From an uncultured Stenotrophomonas sp. (GTDB lineage Bacteria; Pseudomonadota; Gammaproteobacteria; Xanthomonadales; Xanthomonadaceae), in contig NZ_CAJYVQ010000002.1 of assembly GCF_913778665.1 (NCBI RefSeq), forward strand, positions 434,001 through 498,000: a stretch of 64,000 bases of DNA, in the 5' to 3' direction. Made by a program: the position numbers and the translations under genes. Shown here piece after piece: positions 57,829 to 64,000 of the stretch. Numbering within the stretch: the stretch's first letter is position 1; each line of letters starts with the position of its first letter. Under the pieces are notes generated by a model. That model was not told where the DNA came from and did not search any database. It worked only from the letters and a program-made list of their open reading frames with translations.

Positions 57829-60252
57829 ATGGGTAGGAGTGGCACGGACCAACAGAGCCGCCGGGTGCCGATGACCCGCGGCCTGGGCCTGCGGTTTGCA
57901 TTGCTGACGGGCATGGCGATCGGACTGGTCGCGTTGTCTGCTTTGATCCAGGAGCTGCAGGCCGCTTCCACCGCCTGGATCGCCGGGCAGGGCTACTGGT
58001 CGCGGGGCCAGCAGGACGCGACCACCGCGCTCAGCCGCTACCTGGCGCGCGCGGATGCCCAGGACCTGGAAGACGCGCGCCAGGCCCTGCAGGTGCCACT
58101 GGGCGACCTGCAGGCGCGGTTGGCGCTGGAGCAGGCCGAGCCGGATGCGGCCAAGGCCCGGCAGGGTTTCCTGCAGGGTGGCAATGCACCGGCCGATATT
58201 CCCCGCCTGGTGTTTTCATTCCGCTATGCGCGCGACATCGGTGCCTTCCGCGAGGCGACTGCGCTGTGGCGGCGGACCGATGCCGATCTGATGGCGGTGC
58301 AGCGGCTGGTCGAGGATCTGCAGCTGCGACATCACGAAGGCCCATTGCCGGCAGCTACACGCGACCGCTATCTACAGCAGTTGCGCGATCTCGACCGGCG
58401 CCTGCAGGCGCAGACGCAGGCGTTCTCGCAGGCGTTGCTGCGCATGGCCACGATGGTGCGGGTGGCGACGCTGGTGGTCGGCGGGCTGTCGGTGCTGGCG
58501 ATCAGCCTGATGGCGGTCGCGTTGGCCCGCCGCGTCGGCAAGGATCTGACCGAACACGAGAGCCGCTTCCGCGCCGCGTTCTACCAGGCCAATGTCGGCA
58601 TGCTCAAGCTCGACATGCGGGGCAAGGTGATCGAAGCCAACCAGGCGATGGCCGACATCCTCGATCATCGCCGCGACCAGTTGGTACAGCTGTCGTTGGG
58701 CGACCTGCTGATGGAAGGCGAGCTGGTCATCGATGGTGTCGGCCGCATCGACTGGGACCGCCAGCTGCGGCCCAGCGAACTGCGTTTCTGCCGGCGCGAT
58801 GGCAGCCTGGTGTGGGGACGCTGGAGCGGCACCGCCGTGCGCAGCACCGATGGTGGCCTGTCGGTGTTCGCGATCATCGAGGATGTCAGCCAGAACCATG
58901 CGCTGGCACGCGAGATCGAGCACCACGCCAGCCACGATCCACTGACCGGGCTGGTCAACCGCCGCGAGATCGAGCGACTGCTGGAGCGCGCACTGCTGCA
59001 GGTACGCAGCGAGGGCGGCACGCATTCGCTGTGCTACATCAACCTGGACCACTTCAAGCTGGTCAACGACAGCTTTGGTCACGCTGCCGGTGACCAGATG
59101 CTGCGCAGTTTTGCCGACTATCTGGTGGCCGCGGTGCGCGATGGCGATTGGGTAGGGCGGCTGGGCGCCGATGAGTTCGCGGTGTTCCTCGCCCATGCCG
59201 GGCAGGACGAAGCCAAGCGGGTGCTGCAACGGGTAATCCGCAACCTGGGCCAGGCCACCTTCCCGATCAGCGAGGGCAGCCCGCAGCTGAGCTGCAGCAT
59301 CGGCGTGGTCGAAGTCAGCGCCGACGCGCCGGATGTGAACTGGCTGATGAGCGCCGCCGACAGCGCCTGCTATGCCGCCAAGCAGGCCGGCCGCAACCGC
59401 GTGCACTGCTTCAACGAAAACCGCCTGGCGCTGGAGGAACGGCGGCAGGAGGCCGAGCGCCTGCAGCGCGTGAGCCTGGCGATGGCCGAGAACCGCATGC
59501 TGCTGTATGCCCAGCGCATCGCCCGCGTCGGCGACCCCAATTACCTGCATTACGAGGTGCTGGTGCGCATGCGGGGCACCGACGGCAGCCTGCACCTGCC
59601 GGGCCAGTTCATGCCGGCGGTGGAGCGCTACGGCATGGCGGTGGCACTGGATCGCCATGTGCTGGGGCTGCTGTTCCGGCATCTGCAGGTATGCCCGGCA
59701 CACGTCCGGCAGCTGGGCCTGTGCAACGTCAATGTTTCCGCGCAGTCGATCGCCGAACCGGGCTTCCTCGCCTTCGTCTGCGACCTGCTGGAGCGCAACC
59801 GTGCGTTGGCCTCCAAGCTTTGCTTCGAGATCACCGAGACCGCGGCGATCAGCAACCTCAGCCAGGCCCGTGCCTTCATCGACGCGGTGAAGGCGCGTGG
59901 CTGCCGGATGGCGCTGGACGATTTCGGTTCCGGGCTGTCCTCGTTCGGCTACCTGCGGCAGTTGCCCGCCGATATGCTGAAGATCGACGGCGCCTTCGTG
60001 CGTGACATGGACACCGATCCGGTCAGCCACGCGACCGTGCGCGCGATCAGCGAGCTGGGGCGCGAGCTGCAGATGGAAGTGGTGGCCGAATGGGTGGAGA
60101 CCACCGAGGTGGCCGGCGCGCTGACCCGGCTCGGCGTGCAGGGCCTGCAGGGCTACGCGATCGAGCGCCCGCAGCCGCTGGAACGGATGACCCTGACCGA
60201 GCTGCGGCCGTTCCGCCTGGTGGCGGTGAAGGGGCCGCCGAGCGCAGGCTGA
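57829..60252 (+). CDS. Membrane GGDEF-EAL protein with PAS-like domain
   Basis: An 807-aa inner-membrane c-di-GMP protein: span about 20-40, periplasmic helical sensor (about 45-210), span about 215-235, a PAS-like domain (about 245-365, QANVGMLKLDMRGKVIEANQ), GGDEF domain and C-terminal EAL domain. The cyclase signature reads GADEF, so cyclase activity is probably weak or lost, though the RxxD I-site (RDGD) remains. The EAL box reads EVL; the glutamate is kept, as are NVNVSAQ, ITETAAI, DDFGSG, KIDGAF and VAEWVET, so phosphodiesterase activity is likely. A GTP-sensing role for the GADEF domain is possible. Confidence 0.85.
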   Translation: MGRSGTDQQSRRVPMTRGLGLRFALLTGMAIGLVALSALIQELQAASTAWIAGQGYWSRGQQDATTALSRYLARADAQDLEDARQALQVPLGDLQARLALEQAEPDAAKARQGFLQGGNAPADIPRLVFSFRYARDIGAFREATALWRRTDADLMAVQRLVEDLQLRHHEGPLPAATRDRYLQQLRDLDRRLQAQTQAFSQALLRMATMVRVATLVVGGLSVLAISLMAVALARRVGKDLTEHESRFRAAFYQANVGMLKLDMRGKVIEANQAMADILDHRRDQLVQLSLGDLLMEGELVIDGVGRIDWDRQLRPSELRFCRRDGSLVWGRWSGTAVRSTDGGLSVFAIIEDVSQNHALAREIEHHASHDPLTGLVNRREIERLLERALLQVRSEGGTHSLCYINLDHFKLVNDSFGHAAGDQMLRSFADYLVAAVRDGDWVGRLGADEFAVFLAHAGQDEAKRVLQRVIRNLGQATFPISEGSPQLSCSIGVVEVSADAPDVNWLMSAADSACYAAKQAGRNRVHCFNENRLALEERRQEAERLQRVSLAMAENRMLLYAQRIARVGDPNYLHYEVLVRMRGTDGSLHLPGQFMPAVERYGMAVALDRHVLGLLFRHLQVCPAHVRQLGLCNVNVSAQSIAEPGFLAFVCDLLERNRALASKLCFEITETAAISNLSQARAFIDAVKARGCRMALDDFGSGLSSFGYLRQLPADMLKIDGAFVRDMDTDPVSHATVRAISELGRELQMEVVAEWVETTEVAGALTRLGVQGLQGYAIERPQPLERMTLTELRPFRLVAVKGPPSAG

Positions 60253-60361
60253 ACGGCGGGCGGCGACTTTGGTCTACACCTGTGTGACCCGCGCGGCTGC
60301 AATAATGCCGGCCAGGGGCGACGCGCAGTGGGCGCGGACGTAAGCAGGAACAGGACGTGGC

Positions 60362-62026
60362 GTGGGCGGCAGGCAGTGGCGGTACGGAACAGGAGCGGTG
60401 GTGGCCGTACTGCTGGCGTGGTTGGCGCTGTCGTGGCCGCTGCAGGCCGCAGCGCCTGCCTCGAGTCGTGACTACCTGCTGGTCGGTGGCGCCACCGACG
60501 AGCCCACCCCGCATCGCGCCTGCACCCCGCAGATGCTGTCCGGCCGGCGCCAGAAGGTAGAGGTGCCGGCGCCTGCCGAAGGCTGGTCGGGGCAACCGCA
60601 GGCACTGGACGTGTTCAACGTGTTTGCCGGCGAAGTCCGGGTCCAGCACGGCGACCGCGAGATCTGCGGCGACATGCACGATGCCCGCACCCGCGATTCG
60701 CGCTTCCGCGCCGGCATCGGCCTGGTGGCAGTGCCGCCGGCCGGCAGTCACGCGCCGTTCCTGGTGTCCTGGCAGACACCGCTGAAGGCACGCTGGGTTC
60801 CGACGCTGCGGCTGGGCGCGCCGAGCCCGGTGCAGCAGAACGATACCGCCCGCCTGCTGGTGCGCGCGGCCTGCATCGCGGTGGCGATCGCGTTGGCGTT
60901 GTCGGCGTTGATGGCGTTCCTGACCACGCGCGACCGCAGTTTCCTGGCCTACATCGCCGGCACCACCGTGCTGGTGTTGTGGCAGGCCATCCTCGGCGGG
61001 CTCAGTGGCTACCCCGAACCCTGGTTGCCGGTGGGCGAACACGGTGCGTGGTGGTTGTTGTCGTTGACTGCGGCCAGCCAAGCCCTGGTGTTGCCGGCCC
61101 TGTGGCGGCTGAACGGCGGTGACCGCGTGTTGCCGCGCTCGCGCCCGGTGCAGCTGGCCGTGCTGTGGGGCGGGCTGGGACTGGCCGCCCTGGTGCCGTG
61201 GCTGCGCTGGGATCATCTGGCCTGGGTCGCGCAGGGGCTGCAGGTGTCCTACCTGCTCGGCTACGGCCTGGCGCTGCTGGTCGGCGTCTGGGCACGCGCG
61301 CGCGGCGACCGCTGGGCGCAGGCCGGACTGGCTGCGCTGGCGCCGATGCTGGTGCTGATCATCGCCGACGCCTGCGGCGCCGAATGGCTGCTGGAATACC
61401 GGGTGGAAGCGCTGCAGCTGGCGGTGACCTGGCTGCTGATGATGGCCGCCTACGCGCTGAACCAGCGGCTGGGCCGCCTGCGCCAGCAGCGCGACGAGCT
61501 GCGCCATCTGGCCGAGACTGATGGCCTGACCGGGCTGCCGAACCGGCGTGCCGGCCTGCAGCAGCTGGCGCGCCATCTGGAAGAGGTCGACCGCGAGCGC
61601 GGGCCGCTGGTGATCGGCTTCCTCGACATCGACCTGTTCAAGGACATCAATGACCGCCATGGCCATGCCGTCGGTGATCAGGTGCTGGTGGCGGTGGCGC
61701 GGGCCCTGCGCAGCGCGGTGCGCAGCCAGGACGAGGTGGTGCGGATGGGCGGCGAGGAATTCCTGCTGCTGATGCCAGGGATGCCGCGCGAAGCGGCGTC
61801 GGCGCGGCTGGACCGCCTGCGCCAGCGCATCACCGAGGCCTGCCAGACACTGCAGGTGCCGGGCCTGGAAGTGACCGCCAGCATTGGCCTTGCGCAGTGG
61901 CGTCCGGGCGAGGACGACCTGGCCGCGCTGCTGCGCCGCGCCGACCATGCCATGTACGTGGCCAAGCGCGCCGGTCGCAACCGGGTGTTCGATGGCGAGG
62001 AACTGGATTCGCCGGCACCGGCATGA
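60362..62026 (+). CDS. Membrane-bound diguanylate cyclase with periplasmic sensor (7TM-type)
   Basis: A 554-aa protein. It has a signal peptide or anchor (VVAVLLAWLALSWPLQAA), a periplasmic domain (about 30-155) with three Cys that could form disulfides, then about seven membrane spans (about 165-370, like 7TMR-DISM) and a GGDEF domain (about 385-545). The active site GGEEF and the I-site RSQD five residues before are intact, so active and feedback-inhibited synthesis is expected. Translation starts at GTG 60362. The ligand is unknown. Confidence 0.83.
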   Translation: MGGRQWRYGTGAVVAVLLAWLALSWPLQAAAPASSRDYLLVGGATDEPTPHRACTPQMLSGRRQKVEVPAPAEGWSGQPQALDVFNVFAGEVRVQHGDREICGDMHDARTRDSRFRAGIGLVAVPPAGSHAPFLVSWQTPLKARWVPTLRLGAPSPVQQNDTARLLVRAACIAVAIALALSALMAFLTTRDRSFLAYIAGTTVLVLWQAILGGLSGYPEPWLPVGEHGAWWLLSLTAASQALVLPALWRLNGGDRVLPRSRPVQLAVLWGGLGLAALVPWLRWDHLAWVAQGLQVSYLLGYGLALLVGVWARARGDRWAQAGLAALAPMLVLIIADACGAEWLLEYRVEALQLAVTWLLMMAAYALNQRLGRLRQQRDELRHLAETDGLTGLPNRRAGLQQLARHLEEVDRERGPLVIGFLDIDLFKDINDRHGHAVGDQVLVAVARALRSAVRSQDEVVRMGGEEFLLLMPGMPREAASARLDRLRQRITEACQTLQVPGLEVTASIGLAQWRPGEDDLAALLRRADHAMYVAKRAGRNRVFDGEELDSPAPA

Positions 62027-62060
62027 CGCGCAGCGGGCGGCGATGCCGGATAATAGGGCG

Positions 62061-62783
62061 ATGACCACCCGACTCAACAAACATATCGCCGACACCGGTT
62101 TCTGCTCCCGCCGCGAGGCCGATCGCCTGATCGCCGCCCGCCGCGTCACCGTCAACGGCCACCCGGCCGGCACCGGCGCGGTGGTGGGCGAGGAAGACCA
62201 GGTGCTGGTCGACGGCCAGCCGCTGCGCGCGCGCGTCGCACGCAAGCCCGGCACCCGCCGCCACGTCTACATCGCGCTGAACAAGCCGGTGGGCGTGACC
62301 TGCACCACCGAAAGCTCGGTCAAGGGCAACATCGTCGACTTCGTCGGCCATGAACAGCGCATCTTCCCGGTCGGCCGCCTGGACAAGGAATCGGAAGGGC
62401 TGATTCTGATGACCAGCAACGGCGACATCGTCAACCAGATCCTGCGCGCCGAGAACGGCCACCAGAAGGAGTACCTGGTGGCCGTGAACAAGCCGGTCAC
62501 CGACGAGTTCCTGCGTGGCATGGCCCGTGGCGTACGCATTCACGACCAGATGACGCTGCCGTGCAAGACCTCGCGGATCGCCAAGTTCGGTTTCCGCATC
62601 ACCCTGCAGCAGGGCCTGAACCGGCAGATCCGCCTGATGGCCGCTGAATTCGGCTACCGCGTGACCCAGCTGCGCCGAGTGCGCATCGACAACATCAAGA
62701 TCGGTGCGCTGAAGCCGGGCCAGTGGCGCAATCTGACCGAGCAGGAATTGCAGGGCTTGCTGCCGAAGCAGCTGGACTGGTAA
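62061..62783 (+). CDS. rluF: 23S rRNA pseudouridine(2604) synthase
   Basis: Converts U2604 (and sometimes tRNA U35) to pseudouridine. It is 240 aa: an S4 domain (TRLNKHIADTGFCSRREADRL) followed by the RsuA/RluF catalytic domain with GRLDKESEGLILMTSNGDI, where Asp of GRLDK is the nucleophile, and the final FGYRVTQLRRVRIDN motif. Start ATG 62061 has AGGG upstream; the open frame before it is not coding. It sits between two diguanylate cyclase genes with short gaps. Confidence 0.9.
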   Translation: MTTRLNKHIADTGFCSRREADRLIAARRVTVNGHPAGTGAVVGEEDQVLVDGQPLRARVARKPGTRRHVYIALNKPVGVTCTTESSVKGNIVDFVGHEQRIFPVGRLDKESEGLILMTSNGDIVNQILRAENGHQKEYLVAVNKPVTDEFLRGMARGVRIHDQMTLPCKTSRIAKFGFRITLQQGLNRQIRLMAAEFGYRVTQLRRVRIDNIKIGALKPGQWRNLTEQELQGLLPKQLDW

Positions 62784-62815
62784 TACCGGCTGCGATGGGC
62801 GTGCGATGCACGAGA

Positions 62816-62838
62816 GATGCCGGACAGCGGCCGGCATC
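62816..62838. terminator. Hairpin after rluF
   Basis: GATGCCGG (62816-62823) pairs with CCGGCATC (62831-62838) around a seven-base loop, 33 bases after the rluF stop. No T-tract follows, so termination here would be weak or Rho-assisted. Confidence 0.4.
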
Positions 62839-62906
62839 GTCCGATGTGCGGATTGCGGGCCAGCATCCGCTAGACTTCGCAACGACCTGCCGGAACGTGA
62901 CGCTGC

Positions 62907-63971
62907 ATGATCAAGCCCGACAAGCCTGCCAACGAAGCCCTTCGGCTTGAGGCGCTGTACCGCTACCGCATCCTGGATTCGGAGCGCGAAAAATCCTTCG
63001 ACGACCTGGTGGTGATTGCCAAGGCGGTGTGTGGCACCTCGATGGCGGCGGTGACCCTGATCGACGTCGAACGGCAATGGTTCAAGTCGATCCAGGGCAT
63101 CGATGCGGCGGAGACCCTGCGCAGCGAATCGATGTGCGGCCACGCCATCCTGCAGCCGCAGGAAATCATGGTGGTCGAGGACGCACTGCAGGATACCCGC
63201 TTCCACGACAACCCGGTGGTGGCCGGTGACCCGCATATCCGCTTCTACGCCGGGGCGCCGCTGATCAGCTCCGATGGCCTGCCGCTGGGCACGCTGTGCG
63301 TGTTCGATGCACGTCCGCAGCACCTGGCCAGCGACAAGGCCGAAGCGCTGGCCGCACTGTCGAGGCAGGTGATGCTGGTGATGGAACTGCGCCGCTTCGC
63401 GCTGGACATCCAGAAGCACATGCTGGAGCGCGACGACTACGAACGCCTGCTGTCGGAATACCAGGACGTGCTGCTGGCACAGAATGCGGATCTGGCCGCG
63501 CAGAGCCGCACCGATGCATTGACCGGCCTGCCCAACCGCCGCGCGATGGCAGCCGCACTGGAAGAGGCGGTGGCCGGGGATGCGCCCAGCGTGGCCTGCG
63601 TGGCACTGCTGGACATCGATCATTTCAAGCACATCAACGATTTCCAGGGGCACGCCACCGGCGACCGGGTGTTGGCCGAACTGGGGGCGCTGTTGCGCTC
63701 GCACTTCGCCAGCCGCGGCATGGCCGCGCGCTATGGCGGCGAGGAGTTCGTGGCGGTGATGCCGGGTACCGACCTGCGCACCGCCGAACTGCAATGCGAG
63801 TTCCTGCGCCTGGCGGTGGCCGACCTTCCGCTGGGGTTCCCGGTGACGATCAGCGTCGGTGTCGCCCAGCACCGCACTGGCGAGAGCGTGAACGAGACCC
63901 TGGCACGTGCCGACAAGGCGCTGTACCGGGCCAAGGGCAATGGACGCAACCGTGTGGAACGGGCGGACTGA
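62907..63971 (+). CDS. GAF-GGDEF diguanylate cyclase
   Basis: A 354-aa soluble cyclase: GAF domain (about 20-165; CGTSMAAVTLIDVERQWFKS, SMCGHAI, FYAGAPLISSDGLPLGTLCV), short coiled coil (about 170-195), then GGDEF domain (about 195-350). The active site GGEEF is intact; the RxxD inhibition site is missing (the corresponding place reads ASRG), so it should lack normal product feedback. The GAF domain has the form that binds small ligands or senses redox. It lies 123 bases after rluF. The stop is 29 bases from the window end. Confidence 0.88.
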   Translation: MIKPDKPANEALRLEALYRYRILDSEREKSFDDLVVIAKAVCGTSMAAVTLIDVERQWFKSIQGIDAAETLRSESMCGHAILQPQEIMVVEDALQDTRFHDNPVVAGDPHIRFYAGAPLISSDGLPLGTLCVFDARPQHLASDKAEALAALSRQVMLVMELRRFALDIQKHMLERDDYERLLSEYQDVLLAQNADLAAQSRTDALTGLPNRRAMAAALEEAVAGDAPSVACVALLDIDHFKHINDFQGHATGDRVLAELGALLRSHFASRGMAARYGGEEFVAVMPGTDLRTAELQCEFLRLAVADLPLGFPVTISVGVAQHRTGESVNETLARADKALYRAKGNGRNRVERAD

Positions 63972-64000
63972 AGCGCCCCACCCGTTAGATCCATGCCATG

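Noticed and set aside
1..64000. Prophage, integrative element or CRISPR array
   Set aside because: No integrase, transposase, phage structural gene, tRNA-linked direct repeat or regularly spaced repeat was seen; the repeats found are short intergenic palindromes.

Overview
The window is a high-GC, gene-dense stretch of a gammaproteobacterial chromosome, almost certainly Stenotrophomonas (S. maltophilia complex). The case rests on protein flavour (Xanthomonadaceae-type FepA, ZnuD, THX, CreBCD), GC-ending codons, and several short GTAG-headed palindromes of the SMAG/REP type known from S. maltophilia. I see no rRNA, tRNA, CRISPR array, prophage, integrase or insertion-sequence transposase.

Layout. 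0-2 kb: TolC plus a truncated HlyD adaptor (efflux system cut by the window edge). 2-5 kb: ArgP/LysE divergent pair, a second-type methionine aminopeptidase coupled to a ParD-like protein with a palindromic operator, and a VOC protein. 5-14.4 kb: a long leftward run made of a TctD/TctE-like two-component system, an esterase, two small SMR/EamA proteins, a DegT-type aminotransferase, then a HAD phosphatase, a class III aminotransferase, a FemAB/GNAT-like transferase and an arginase-fold hydrolase. I cannot assign this run to a known pathway; it is the best candidate for an undescribed system. 14.5-24 kb: PPP-family phosphatase, HxlR/MFS divergent pair, globin-coupled diguanylate cyclase, FepA-type siderophore receptor, CDF zinc exporter, endonuclease V, GpmA. 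24-33 kb: hypothetical protein, M13 peptidase, HD-GYP protein, Mfd, GNAT, RlmJ. 33-37.4 kb: creB-creC-creD with a CreB tag before creD, and two hypothetical genes. 37.4-47.5 kb: M28 peptidase, gltX, zur, a TetR/MFS/HlyD efflux operon, and the divergent znuD/MerC pair with Zur-like palindromes. 47.5-55.5 kb: ribosomal protein THX, a nucleotide pyrophosphatase-like lipoprotein, the ada-alkA/ogt DNA repair pair, a ClpP-fold lipoprotein, DUF4019, MAPEG, a UbiH/UbiM-type hydroxylase and an S4 protein. 55.5-64 kb: DeaD helicase with a structured leader and three c-di-GMP proteins with rluF between them.

How parts fit. Zinc handling recurs: Zur, the ZnuD receptor, the MerC-domain protein and a CDF exporter all lie here. 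Cyclic-di-GMP signalling is also over-represented: four GGDEF proteins (one with EAL) and one HD-GYP protein. Gene starts were chosen from reading frame, Shine-Dalgarno sequences, signal peptides and family N-termini. No database search was run, so family calls rest on recognition of motifs and overall sequence.
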